Below the pieces are notes generated by a model that ran no database searches, was not told the DNA's origin, and was given only the letters and a program-made list of their open reading frames with translations. Source: Mycobacterium tilburgii (GTDB lineage Bacteria; Actinomycetota; Actinomycetes; Mycobacteriales; Mycobacteriaceae). Taken from it: a DNA stretch of 37,860 nucleotides. Positions 16,785 to 26,343 of this stretch are shown piece by piece (the stretch's first letter is position 1; the number at the start of each line of letters is the position of its first letter). The stretch lies in the NCBI RefSeq assembly GCF_902168065.1, contig NZ_LR655720.1:1-37860 (forward strand). Reading direction: 5' to 3'. A program made the position numbers and the translations under genes.

Positions 16785-17837
16785 ATGACGGCGCGGTGCG
16801 TAGTGGTGTGGGCGACCGCCGGCATCGGTTCGATCGCTGTCCGCACCATCCATCGCCGCCCCAATCTCGATCTGGTCGGGGTGTGGGTGCACTCCGAGGA
16901 CAACGTCGGCAGAGATGCCGGGGAACTCGCCAACGGCGAACCGATCAGCCTGAAAGCCACCAACGACGCCGACGCGCTAATCGCGCTCAAGCCCGACTGC
17001 GTGGTCTACGCGGCCAGCGGACCGGAATGCGACGCCCTGGCCATCCCGACTACGTCCGCCTGCTCGAAGCCGGCATCAACGTCGTCACGACCAAGCAACC
17101 ACGCGGCTGGTCAACCCGCACGCCTACGAACCCGCACAGTGGCGCGATCGACTCGTCGCCGCCGCCAAACAAGGCCAGGTATCCCTGTACGCGTCGGGAA
17201 TCGAGCCAGGCTTTGCCGCCGATTACCTGCCGCTGGTGCTGTCCACCCAGTCGTCGACGATCGAGAAGATTCACGCCTACGAGATCGGGGCTGTACGACG
17301 ACAACGGTGTGCCCGACATCATGAGTGACGCACTGGGTTTTGGCCGGCCGCTCGACTAACCAACCCTGGATCGGTTCGCAGGAGCCATCGCCGGGGAATG
17401 GCAGGGCCAGATCCGGCTGATCGGCGAGGCGCTGGGCGTCGGGGTTCAGTGAAGTGCGCGAGTTCTTCGACCGAGCCGTCGCCAACTCGACCCTCGAGGT
17501 CGCGATGGGGCACCGTCGAGGCGGCACCTGCGGTGCGCTGCGCATGGGGGCGACTGGCATGGTCGACGGTCGCGACGCCATCGTCATCGAGCACGTCACC
17601 CGCCTCGCGCACGACGTCGCCCCGAACTCTGGCCGACCGGCATCAGCGATCTGTCCTATCGGATCGTGATAAGTGGCGATCCCGACATCGACTACACGCT
17701 GGCGGCCACGCTGAAGGACCTGCGGCGGGCCGGCGTCGGGGGCATGGCGTCCGGGGTAGGCGCCATGGTCGCCCGGGCTGCTGAGTTCGGTCGACCTGCC
17801 GCTGACCATCCCGCAAAACGCGTTTGTCGGCGGGTAG
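16785..17837 (+). pseudogene. Second NAD(P)-dependent amine dehydrogenase / DapB-like reductase, decayed
   Basis: A strong ribosome site (GAGGAGGGC) precedes ATG 16785 and MTARCVVVWATAGIGSIAVR, whose Rossmann motif is altered (expected GTGNVG, here ATAGIG). ISLKATNDADALIALKPDCV follows. Frameshifts near 17045 and 17110 separate DYVRLLEAGINVVTTK, RLVAAAKQGQVSLYASGIEP and GFAADYLPLVLSTQSSTIEK. A shift near 17287 and a stop TAA at about 17360 precede LRLIGEALGVGVQEVREFFD and later [20 protein letters not shown]. The terminus [15 protein letters not shown] ends at 17837. It is a paralogue of 2477-3292, with the same domain order and the same fate. Confidence 0.82.
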
Positions 17838-17860
17838 GCCGCCCCGGCTACTCTGCGGGC

Positions 17861-19060
17861 GTGACCGTTAATCCGCTCGAGGACGTCACCCTGTCGCAGC
17901 TGCGGCGTCGCACCAGCATGAAGTGGCGCGCGCATCCGTCCGACGTGTTGCCGTTGTGGGTCGCCGAGATGGACGTCAATCTGCCGCCCACCGTCGCCAA
18001 GGCGCTGCGCACAGCGATCGACATCGGCGACACCGGCTATCCGTCGGGCACCGCGCTCGCCGAGGCGGTCGGCGAATTCGCTTCGCGCCGTTGGCAATGG
18101 CACGACCTCAAGGTGAGTCGCACCGCGATCGTTCCCGACGTCATGCTCGGCATCGTCGAGATGTTGCGTCTCATCACCGAGGCCGGCGACGCGGTCGTCG
18201 TCAACCCGCCGGTGTACGCGCCGTTCTACGCGTTTGTCATCCACGCCGGGCGCCACGTCATCGAGGCGCCGCTTGACGGCGCGGGCAGAATCGCGCTGGA
18301 CGCACTGGAAGAGACGTTCGTCCGCGCCTGCGCCTCGGGTCGCCGGGTCGCATACCTGCTGTGCAATCCGCACAACCCGACGGGCACGGTGCACACCGCT
18401 GAGGAACTGCGTGGCGTCGCCGAGCTCGCGCGGCGGTCCCAGGTCCGGGTGGTGTCCGACGAAATCCATGCGCCGGTGGTGTTACCGGGGTCGCGGTTCA
18501 CGCCGTACCTCAGTGTCCCCGGCGCCGAGGACGCGTTCGCCCTGATGTCGGCGTCCAAGGCGTGGAATCTGTCCGGCATCAAGGCGGCACTGGCCATTGC
18601 AGGTCCCGAGGCGGCGGCGGATCTGCACCGGCTACCGGAAGAGGTTAGCCACGGGCCGAGCCATCTGGGCGTCATCGCGCATGCCGAGGCATTCCGCAGC
18701 GCCGACGACTGGCTCGACGCGCTGCTACAAGGCCTGGACGCCAACCGCGCGTTGCTGGGCGAGCTGGTGGCACAACACCTTCCGGGCGTCAGCTGGCAAC
18801 GGCCGCAAGGCACTTACCTCGCCTGGCTCGATTGCCGGCACCTGGGTTTCGAGGAAGAGGCCGCCGACGGTCTGGCGGTGGTCGCCGACCTGTTTGGCCC
18901 GGCGCGCTGGTTTCTCGATCATGCCCGAGTCGCGCTCAGCTCGGGCCACGTTTTCGGCACCAACGGATCCCGGCATGTCCGATTGAACTTCGCCACCTCG
19001 CAAGGAATTCTCACCGAGGCGATCACCCGGATGGGTCGTGCGTTGGCTGCGAGCCGGTAA
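17861..19060 (+). CDS. PLP-dependent C-S lyase / aminotransferase (MalY/PatB type, Rv2294-like)
   Basis: This is an intact gene of 399 aa. It is a fold-type I PLP enzyme: [20 protein letters not shown] at the start, [38 protein letters not shown] (the Asn-Pro-His-Asn-Pro motif), [10 protein letters not shown] (pyridine-N Asp), and the Schiff-base Lys233 in [15 protein letters not shown]-terminal [11 protein letters not shown] carries the carboxylate-binding Arg. MalY/PatB enzymes cleave cystathionine and related C-S bonds, giving homocysteine, pyruvate and ammonia. GTG 17861 gives the expected N-terminus [20 protein letters not shown]. It starts 23 bp after the reductase remnant, so it may have been the distal gene of that operon. 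Confidence 0.92.
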   Translation: MTVNPLEDVTLSQLRRRTSMKWRAHPSDVLPLWVAEMDVNLPPTVAKALRTAIDIGDTGYPSGTALAEAVGEFASRRWQWHDLKVSRTAIVPDVMLGIVEMLRLITEAGDAVVVNPPVYAPFYAFVIHAGRHVIEAPLDGAGRIALDALEETFVRACASGRRVAYLLCNPHNPTGTVHTAEELRGVAELARRSQVRVVSDEIHAPVVLPGSRFTPYLSVPGAEDAFALMSASKAWNLSGIKAALAIAGPEAAADLHRLPEEVSHGPSHLGVIAHAEAFRSADDWLDALLQGLDANRALLGELVAQHLPGVSWQRPQGTYLAWLDCRHLGFEEEAADGLAVVADLFGPARWFLDHARVALSSGHVFGTNGSRHVRLNFATSQGILTEAITRMGRALAASR

Positions 19061-19157
19061 CACACCCTCAGATTCCGCCAATGCGCGCCGAACGCTGCGA
19101 CGACAGAGCATTAATTGATCAGGCGTTTCCCGACCGGGCTCTGCTAGTTCTATCGTC

Positions 19158-19784
19158 ATGGGCCGAAAGGGGTGGGGTGGCACACCGCCGGCGGACGACG
19201 AGGAAGCGCGCAAGCGCATCGTCGACGTCGCGATTCGCAGCATCGAACGCCGGGGAGCGCAACACACCAGTTTGTCGATGATCGCGGGCGACCTCGGGGT
19301 CACCCGCCCCACGGTCTACCGATATTTCGCCTCGCTCGAGGAGCTGCTGACGGCAGCGAGCGATGTCGCACTGGGCGGCTGGACCACCCGGATCACCGAT
19401 CTCACCGCTGGCATCGACGATCCGGTCGACCTGTTGGTCGAAGCCGTGGCCTTTCTCGTCGAACGACTGCCGGACGAACCCTTGCTGATGATGCTGCTGG
19501 AGACCGACCAAAGCCGGTCGATGAGCCGGCAGATGGTGCTGGGTGAGTCGGTGCGACGATCGCGGATGATGTTGGAGCGCACCAAAATCGACTGGAAAGC
19601 TTTGGGGTATCGCAACAAGGATTTCGACGATCTGGTCGAGTACATGCTGCGTATCATCCAGTCACTGGTCCTGGTGCCACCGGATCCGCCGCGCAGGCCA
19701 GGCGGGTTGAGATCGCTGCTGCGGCACTGGATCGGTCCGGTGGTGACGACGCCACCACCCCGCCGGCGACGAGCACGCGGCTAG
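19158..19784 (+). CDS. TetR-family transcriptional regulator
   Basis: This is an intact gene of 208 aa. The DNA-binding domain is at about residues 18-65: RKRIVDVAIRSIERRGAQHT, SLSMIAGDLGVTRPTVYRYF. The ligand domain is helical (DDPVDLLVEAVAFLVERLPD, LMMLLETDQSRSMSRQMVL), and the Arg-rich tail is PPPRRRRARG. ATG 19158 has no visible Shine-Dalgarno, so a leaderless transcript is possible. The stop TAG overlaps the TAG of the convergent membrane-protein remnant in one CTAG palindrome (19781-19784). Its target is not evident. The nearby C-S lyase and the convergent membrane protein are candidates. Confidence 0.88.
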   Translation: MGRKGWGGTPPADDEEARKRIVDVAIRSIERRGAQHTSLSMIAGDLGVTRPTVYRYFASLEELLTAASDVALGGWTTRITDLTAGIDDPVDLLVEAVAFLVERLPDEPLLMMLLETDQSRSMSRQMVLGESVRRSRMMLERTKIDWKALGYRNKDFDDLVEYMLRIIQSLVLVPPDPPRRPGGLRSLLRHWIGPVVTTPPPRRRRARG

Positions 19785-20502
19785 GACACCACGCGCGGGG
19801 CGTCGCCGGCCGTGACCGCTTCGGTGGCAGGGTGTTCCGGAAGCTCGTCGGCGTGAAACCAGCGGAACGACAACAGACCATCCGGATGGTTCTTGGTGGA
19901 AATCGCATTGGGTGCCGCCGCGGGCGATGTCGCCCGTCGCGGTGAAGTAGTCGGGAAGTGCACTGAGCCAAAGGATCCCAAGGATCAGCAGGTGGGCAGC
20001 ACCGAAGATGCGCACAAACGGATTCGGCCTCCCGTTGGCCGCGCCCGGCGGCGTGCCGAAGGTAGCGCCCGAATGGCGATTCGCGCGAACGCCGCGAGCT
20101 CGACGCCGAAGACGACTGGGGCCGAGGGTGGCGAAGATAGGCACTCGTCATCGGCACCGAGGCGAACATCGGACGGTTGAGCGGGTTCTCGGTGTTCCAG
20201 GCCCACCAGAGCAGCTGCAGACCCAGATGATCGAACACCTCGTACAGCATTGGTGCACTAGGACGACACACCGAGCCGACCACGATGCCACGTGACCGGA
20301 AAACACCTAGGGTGCGGACAATTTCGAACGCCGACGTCGTCGCCGCGGGGTACAGCGCGACGGATCATCTGCTAGAAACAGATGGCAATGATGGGCGTGG
20401 CGTTCATGGAATATTAGAGAAGGCCGGGTTGTCCGGGTGCCAAACCCAGAGCACATCGCCGGTGAAATCGAACTTCGGCCGCCGCACCTCGAGAGTGGTC
20501 AT
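19781..20502 (-). pseudogene. Hypothetical multipass membrane protein, decayed
   Basis: ATG 20502 begins MTTLEVRRPKFDFTGDVLWV and WHPDNPAFSNIP, then TGA. Later pieces in other frames are FDHLGLQLLWWAWNTENPLN, RPMFASVPMTSAYLR, VVFGVELAAFARIAIR, NPFVRIFGAAHLLILGILWL and LSALPDYFTATGDIARGG, ending FRWFHADELPEHPATEAVTA at 19781. The mix of hydrophobic helices with WAWNT and NPLN motifs suggests a conserved mycobacterial integral membrane protein of unknown role. At least one nonsense codon (about 20412) and three frameshifts inactivate it. Length is close to normal for about 240 residues. Confidence 0.62.
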
Positions 20503-20622
20503 GGTCCCGTCCGCCAGCCGTGATTATCTACATTTGATGTAATATGATTGTTGCGTCCTCAAGAGGATGAGTCAAGACCTTATGGGGCGTAATCATCAAC
20601 GCGCCTAATTGGTTACGTTGCG

Positions 20623-21357
20623 TCAACGGGTGACAGCCAGGACCGCGTCGGCAAGATCGGGACGGCACACCACCAGATCCGGCAACTTGGGATCGGCTTG
20701 GTTGTACCGCAATGCCGACCCATCGATGCGTGATGTGTGCAGACCCGCTGCTCGGGCCACCGCGACGGGGGCGGCCGAATCCCACTCGAACTGCCCGCCG
20801 GCATGGACGTAAACATCGGACAGACCCTGGACGATCGATGCGACCTTGGCGCCGGCGGAACCCATTTCCACCAGGGTGCCGTCCAACGCGTCACGAACCG
20901 CCAACGCGATCGCCGGTGGCCGGGTGCGCGACACAACGATACGCGGCTTCTGCGACGCCGCGGCGGCTAGCGGCGCGTGAACCTGCGGGGTAGCCAGCGT
21001 GACGCCCTGGGCCGGCAGCGCCACCGCACCAGCGATCAACTCGCCGGCCTGCCACAGTGCCACGTGCACGGCCCAGTCGTCGCGGCCTAACTCGGAGAAC
21101 TCCCGGGTGCCGTCGAGCGGATCGACGATCCAGACCCGCTCCGAGCGCAGTCGTACCGGGTCGTCGGCACCCTCCTCGGAGAGCACGGCATCTTCGGGGC
21201 GCTCGCCGGCCAGGGCGTCGATCAGAAAGTCATGGGATCTATTGTCCCCCGCGGCTTTCCGCTCACTCGCCTCGGCGTCGGCGAACTCCTCTCGCACGGC
21301 GAGCAACAACGTCCCCGCCTCGGTGGCCAAGCAGGCGGCCAGGGCGTGGTCGCTCAT
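20623..21357 (-). CDS. cysQ: 3'(2'),5'-bisphosphate nucleotidase CysQ
   Basis: This is an intact gene of 244 aa with a ribosome site TAGGAGC 6 bp before ATG 21357. It belongs to the inositol-monophosphatase superfamily. VLSEEGADD carries the first metal Glu, and IVDPLDGTREFSELG is the signature DPLDGT metal site. The C-terminal EWDSAAPVAVARAAGL carries the last metal-ligand Asp. The protein resembles M. tuberculosis CysQ (Rv2131c), a Mg-dependent, Li-sensitive phosphatase that hydrolyses PAP (and PAPS) to AMP (APS) plus phosphate and so keeps sulfate assimilation and sulfolipid synthesis running. It appears monocistronic here. Confidence 0.93.
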   Translation of the reverse strand: MSDHALAACLATEAGTLLLAVREEFADAEASERKAAGDNRSHDFLIDALAGERPEDAVLSEEGADDPVRLRSERVWIVDPLDGTREFSELGRDDWAVHVALWQAGELIAGAVALPAQGVTLATPQVHAPLAAAASQKPRIVVSRTRPPAIALAVRDALDGTLVEMGSAGAKVASIVQGLSDVYVHAGGQFEWDSAAPVAVARAAGLHTSRIDGSALRYNQADPKLPDLVVCRPDLADAVLAVTR

Positions 21358-21484
21358 CGGTGCTCCTAACGCGTCGCGAGAATCTGATACTTCCTTATGT
21401 TGGACTCGTTGACCAAATTTACCGTGTCACAATTTCTGCCACTACGACGCCCCGGGCACGGCGCCGTGTCATAACCTGGTGATC

Positions 21485-22096
21485 GTGAGCGGCAACGTCT
21501 CTTCGACGAGCGGGCTGCGGCGGGGGCGCTTCACTGTGATAGTCATCGTCGTGGCCCTTTTGGTGATTGGTGCGCTGGCCTTCGTGGCCGTCAAACTCGT
21601 CGGCGGTCGACACAGCACCTCGGGTGCCCCCGTCACCCAGCCAGCGACACCATCGGACAGCTACGCCATTCCGGGCTGCTACAATCCTTCGGTGCAACCG
21701 ACCGAACGGCCAAAACAGCTCAACGTGCTCGGCTGCGCGAGCGTTGCCGTTGCACTGCAAGACATGTCGTGGCGCTCGTGGGGACCCCAGGGCGCCGACG
21801 GGACCGGAACCGCGGTCTTCAAGATGTGCGATCCGAATTGCGCTGCCGGCTATCAGGTCACCAAGCCGGTCGTCGTGCACGCGTGGAATCCGCAGCCGCC
21901 GCGCTTGGATGCCATCTGCCAGCGCGGCCTGAAAATCTTTGGCGACATGATTCTGGCGTTCCCCGACGGCGCGCCGCCGCCCAATGCGCAACAGATCGAT
22001 GCCGACTACAACGGGATGCCGGCTGTGCACTTCGTCAACTACTCACCGAGCGACACGCGCCGAACCGAATTCATCGGCTACACGTTCTGTAACTAG
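21485..22096 (+). CDS. Membrane-anchored secreted hypothetical protein
   Basis: This is an intact gene of 203 aa. A short Arg-containing cytosolic start (RRGR) precedes one hydrophobic helix (about residues 15-38, FTVIVIVVALLVIGALAFVA). A Thr/Ser/Pro linker and an exported domain with six cysteines follow (IPGCYNPS, VLGCASV, MCDPNCAAGYQ, AICQRG, YTFCN), which suggests disulfides. I do not recognise a named family; this type of protein is common in mycobacteria. Two candidate GTG starts, 21479 and 21485, differ by two codons and neither has a good ribosome site. It is divergent from cysQ, with about 120 bp between. Confidence 0.8.
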   Translation: MSGNVSSTSGLRRGRFTVIVIVVALLVIGALAFVAVKLVGGRHSTSGAPVTQPATPSDSYAIPGCYNPSVQPTERPKQLNVLGCASVAVALQDMSWRSWGPQGADGTGTAVFKMCDPNCAAGYQVTKPVVVHAWNPQPPRLDAICQRGLKIFGDMILAFPDGAPPPNAQQIDADYNGMPAVHFVNYSPSDTRRTEFIGYTFCN

Positions 22097-22104
22097 GTTT
22101 TGCG

Positions 22105-23170
22105 TTAGACTTCGACGACGACGGCTCCACCCTGGCCGTCGCTTGCGTGCATCGCCGCGACACCGATGCCGCAGCGGCGCGCCAGCTCGTACACCAGCGT
22201 GGTGACCTATCCGCGCACCCGAGGCCGCGATGGGGTGTCCGAGGCTGCAGCCGCTGCCGGAGCAGTTCACCTTACTCCTCGTCGAGGCCGTACTCGCGGC
22301 ACGCCGCGATCGGGACCGACGCGAACGCTTTGTTGATTTCCCACAGGGCGACGTCGCCGGGCGACAGTCCGGCGCGGTCCAACACCTTGACCGCGCCCAG
22401 ACCGCAGTCGCGGGGCGGCACGCCCGCGGCGGCCCAGGCCTTGACGGTGCCCATCACCTTGAGCTTCTCCGCCTAGGCGTAGTCGCGGTCGACCAGCGCC
22501 ACAGCCGCCGCGGCGTCATTGGTGCCGCTGCTGTTGCCGGCCATGATCGAGAAACCCTCGATTCGGGGGTGCAGCACCTTCAGGCTGGCGAACTTCTCGA
22601 CGGTGATGTCGCGCCCCGCGGATGTCCATCGACGGCGAATTCGGTGACCGAGCCGTCGAGCTGGGTGATCTTCAACGGCAGCATCTCGTTGACGAATTTG
22701 CCTGCGTCGATGGCGGCGATGGCACGCTGATGCGACCGGGCCGCCCACGCGTCCATCTCCTCACGCGTCATCCCGACGGTCTGGGCCGCGTTCCAACCGA
22801 CCGTGATCGCATGTCCCGCGCATCCGGCGCCTCCGACGTGCGTCGGAGGCATCCAATGCTCCTCGAACTTCAGCTCGGGGCCGGGAATGCGCCAGTTGAC
22901 CAGCGGCGTCATCGACAACTACTGCACGCCCCCGGCGATCAAGACCCGTTCCATTCCCGAGCCGATTTGCGCCGCGGCGTTGGCGATCGCGGTCAGGCTG
23001 CCGGTGCAGTGCCGGTTGACCGACTGACCGGGAATGTCCTCCAGGCCCGTCGCTGCAGCAGCATAACGCGCGAGATCGCCTCCGCCGTAATGCGATTCGG
23101 CAATATAATGTCACCGATGGCCGTCGGGTCGACGCCGGAGCGGCGGACCAATTCCGGCGAGATGATCCAT
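22105..23170 (-). pseudogene. Acetyl-CoA acetyltransferase (thiolase), decayed
   Basis: The minus-strand pieces are LVRRSGVDPTAIGDIILPNR (N-terminal region), a GSLTAIANAAAQIGSG type stretch near 22985, MTREEMDAWAARSHQRAIAA with IDAGKFVNEMLPLKI, NSSGTNDAAAAVALVDRDYA, WAAAGVPPRDCGLGAVKVLD, ALWEINKAFASVPIAACREY and GCSLGHPIAASGAR (the catalytic GHP motif), and finally RCGIGVAAMHASDGQGGAVV to the stop at 22105. Stops and frameshifts occur at about 22480, 22270, 22620 and 22920. The first 25 or so residues are missing at the 23170 junction. The family makes or cleaves beta-ketoacyl-CoA in fatty acid or sterol oxidation. Confidence 0.82.
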
Positions 23171-24184
23171 CGTCATCACGGTCGAGAACGATCTGGTCAA
23201 CCGCTGCGAATTCTTCGACGAAACGGACCTGGACGCCGCGCTCGCGCGAGGAAATCACCTCGACCGTGGCCGCGACCCGCGGCCAGCGCCTCGCGCTGTG
23301 CCGTTCGTCTATCGTCGGGCAGAGCTCGCAATCCGGGCCGTTTTGTGTCGAGTTTCTCAGCCTGGTGGAGACCGACACCGCCGAGCAGTTGGCCTCCCAC
23401 ATAGCGTTCGACCTCGACGACTTCGACGCCGCCGTGGCCGAACTCGACTCTCGCTACCTTGCCGGTGAGGCAAAGGCCTACGCACACACCTGGTCTCTGG
23501 TCACCCAGGCTTACACCGCATTTAATCGCCGGGAGCATCCCGCGACGACTCCCGCCTGGTCAACCGTCGACCATCGACACGGAGTATCGTTCGCACCCGG
23601 TCAAGTGTCGGCCGTGCTGGCCGAGTTGGACACCCGCGTCCAACTCGTGCAATTCGATCGAGTCGGTACATCGGCTGAATGGCTCTGGCGCTTTGGTGAC
23701 CTCGGTAACCCGCGAGACTTCGCGAGATGGCTTCGACGCCGAGTGGCATGAGGTCGGTTGCGATCCAGGGAATGGTCAACCATTGCGAGCTGTTCGAGGT
23801 AGCAGACCTGGACGCCGCACTGGCGCGTCTCGACGAACTCCTGCCGCCGGCGCCGCGGGTGCACAACGCGGCGAACGGCGTGCACGAGCGAATTCTCCGG
23901 TACATCACTCCGCGACTGGCAGGCAGTGACCGAGATGCTGGCCGTCGACTTTACCCACAATGACCGTCGCCGAACGGTGAATTCCGGCGTGCGACGAGGC
24001 CGGGACACCGCGATTGCGGAGATGCTGGCCCTCGTCGACATTGGTGCCAGGGACCACGGGTCAGACACCATCGCGACCCGCGGCGAACGTCTCGTCCTGT
24101 GTCGTACGCGATCCTCGGGCAGCAGCGACGAGGCGTTCTACGTCGAGGTTTTCGACGTCTTGGAGATTGATGACGACGAAACAG

Positions 24185-24972
<788 letters not shown>

Positions 24973-25283
24973 CGACCCTAACCGCGCCGGGAAGATCATG
25001 GGAGGCCGGGCGTCTGGCTCAGCCGTTTGGGCGCCGTCGGGCCGCCCCACGACGTTCGCTCCTCGGACGGGTTGAGGTCGCCGCCCTGGTACCGCGACCG
25101 CTCAGGCCGGCGCCCCATCCGCCTATGCGACGCGATCGCAAAGCAACATGTCGCGGGCCGAGCAACACACCCTGATCCGCGCAGGTTTTGTGGTCCTTAC
25201 GAGCGCTGCGGCCCCGTCTGTTAATTGCCCGTACCGCACCCGTTCACCTCGGGGCAACAAACGGCTCTTCCCCACGAAACTAT
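24973..25283. other. Unassigned stretch of about 310 bp
   Basis: No protein similarity, RNA gene or clear repeat is seen here. Short Arg/Pro-rich open frames on both strands look like chance. It separates the asparagine synthetase remnant from the promoter of the Gly/Arg repeat gene and may hold leftover upstream DNA of both. Confidence 0.35.
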
Positions 25284-25311
25284 GTTGGCACCGCATTTGA
25301 TTCGCCTATAA
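25284..25311 (+). promoter_or_regulatory. SigA-like promoter of the Gly/Arg repeat gene
   Basis: TTGGCA (25284-25289) and TATAAG (25306-25311) are separated by 16 bp and match the housekeeping consensus well. A start of transcription about 7-10 bp downstream would fall at or near ATG 25321, so the mRNA may be leaderless, as is common in mycobacteria. Confidence 0.6.
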
Positions 25312-25320
25312 GATGTGACC

Positions 25321-25590
25321 ATGATCAACAACAGCAGCAAGATTATGTTCATCGGTCGTGGCGGCGGCGCGGGCGGTGCGCGTGGCGGCGGCGCGGGCGG
25401 TGCGCGTGGCGGCGGCGCGGGCGGTGCGCGTGGCGGCGGCGCGGGCGGTGCGCGTGGCGGCGGCGCGGGCGGTGCGCGTGGCGGCGGCGCGGGCGGTGCG
25501 CGTGGCGGCGGCGCGGGCGGTGCGCGTGGCGGCGGCGCGGGCGGTGCGCGTGGCGGCGGCGCGGGCGGTGCGCGTGGCGGCGGCAAGTAA
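25321..25590 (+). CDS. Small glycine/arginine repeat protein
   Basis: The 89-residue protein reads MINNSSKIMFIGR, then nine identical copies of GGGAGGAR, then GGGK. The DNA is nine perfect 24-bp units (25360-25575) plus a 9-bp partial unit. The repeat length is a multiple of three, so copy changes keep the frame. The composition (Gly, Ala, Arg only) gives a strongly basic, disordered chain with RGG-type motifs, which in other organisms bind RNA or promote condensates; that function here is inference. A good promoter lies just upstream and a perfect hairpin follows at 25662. GTG 25315 is an alternative start. I know no named family. The other reading frame encodes Ala/Arg/Val repeats and is considered a shadow. 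Confidence 0.6.
   Translation: MINNSSKIMFIGRGGGAGGARGGGAGGARGGGAGGARGGGAGGARGGGAGGARGGGAGGARGGGAGGARGGGAGGARGGGAGGARGGGK
25360..25584 (+). repeat. Perfect tandem repeat, 24 bp x 9 plus 9 bp
   Basis: All nine units are identical, with no substitution visible. The unit is GC-only except for two T (GGT and CGT). Perfect identity suggests recent expansion or homogenisation, so copy number is likely to vary between strains (VNTR). Confidence 0.95.
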
Positions 25591-25661
25591 CTTCGACCTT
25601 TATCCATTGCGCCCCTTCAGTTCCCGTTATTCAGACGTTGGGAGCGTTGAGACATGAACGG

Positions 25662-25703
25662 CTAGTGTCCCGTTGAGGCGGTTACGCCTCAACGGGACAC
25701 TAG
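25662..25703. terminator. Perfect 19-bp stem with 4-nt loop
   Basis: CTAGTGTCCCGTTGAGGCG and its exact reverse complement flank the loop GTTA. The position, 72 bp after the stop of the repeat gene and 100 bp before the GNAT gene, fits a terminator. There is no T-tract after either arm, but mycobacterial terminators often lack one. It could also be a copy of a dispersed palindromic element, since natural terminators are rarely this perfect. Confidence 0.6.
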
Positions 25704-25803
25704 TGGCATCTCATGACCGTCCTGCATACAACCCGCTGACGCACCCTCAGGCGTGCAAGGTCCCCGCTGGGCATATTCGGCCTTCGCCTGCAAGACTGCT
25801 GCC

Positions 25804-26343
25804 ATGCAAACGATAAGCGGCACCGTACGCTCGGCCGCCCCCCACGACGCAGTTTCCTGCATCGCGATCTACCGTCCGTTCGTCGAAGAGACGACGATCA
25901 GTTGGGAATTCGAAGCGCCCAGCCCCGACGAGATGGCCAAACGAATCGCCTCGGCCCAGAAGGCACACGAATGGCTCGTTCTCGAACATGACGATAAGGT
26001 CATCGGCTTCGCTTACGGCCACGCGTTGATCAGCCTACCCTCCTTCCAATGGTCTTGTGAGACAGGCATTTACATCAGTCGCGACCATCACCGTGCCGGT
26101 TGCGGTCACACCCTGTACAGCGAAGTGCTGAACCGGCTCGCCGCGCGCGGCTACCGCAGGGTATTCGCCGGTATCACCCAACCCAACGAGGCCAGCAACG
26201 CATTTCACCGTTCGTTCGGGTTCGAGGATGTCGGCGCGTACCGTCGCGTGTACTTCAAACACGGCCGCTGGCACGACGTCGCGTGGATGCAGCTCGATCT
26301 GGGACCTGCCGACCGGACCGACCCACCAGCCCCGATCGGTTAG
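25804..26343 (+). CDS. GNAT acetyltransferase (phosphinothricin acetyltransferase-like)
   Basis: This is an intact gene of 179 aa. RSAAPHDAVSCIAIYRPFVE and TTISWEFEAPSPDEMAKRIA match the N-terminus of Pat/Bar-type GNATs. VIGFAYGHAL precedes the motif A strand ETGIYISRDHHRAGCGHTLY (pyrophosphate loop RAGCGH). GYRRVFAGITQPNEASNAFH and RSFGFEDVGAYRRVYFKHGR are the motif B region and the C-terminal arm. The family N-acetylates amino-acid-like substrates such as phosphinothricin or methionine sulfoximine with acetyl-CoA. ATG 25804 gives the family-length protein. Its stop overlaps the stop of the convergent MFS gene. Confidence 0.88.
   Translation: MQTISGTVRSAAPHDAVSCIAIYRPFVEETTISWEFEAPSPDEMAKRIASAQKAHEWLVLEHDDKVIGFAYGHALISLPSFQWSCETGIYISRDHHRAGCGHTLYSEVLNRLAARGYRRVFAGITQPNEASNAFHRSFGFEDVGAYRRVYFKHGRWHDVAWMQLDLGPADRTDPPAPIG

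Noticed and set aside
25360..25584. CRISPR array
   Set aside because: The repeats are directly contiguous with no spacers, and there are no cas genes.
25358..25657. Alternative frame of the 24-bp repeat encoding Ala/Arg/Val repeats
   Set aside because: It lacks the ordinary N-terminal residues, promoter position and clean end seen in the Gly/Arg frame.
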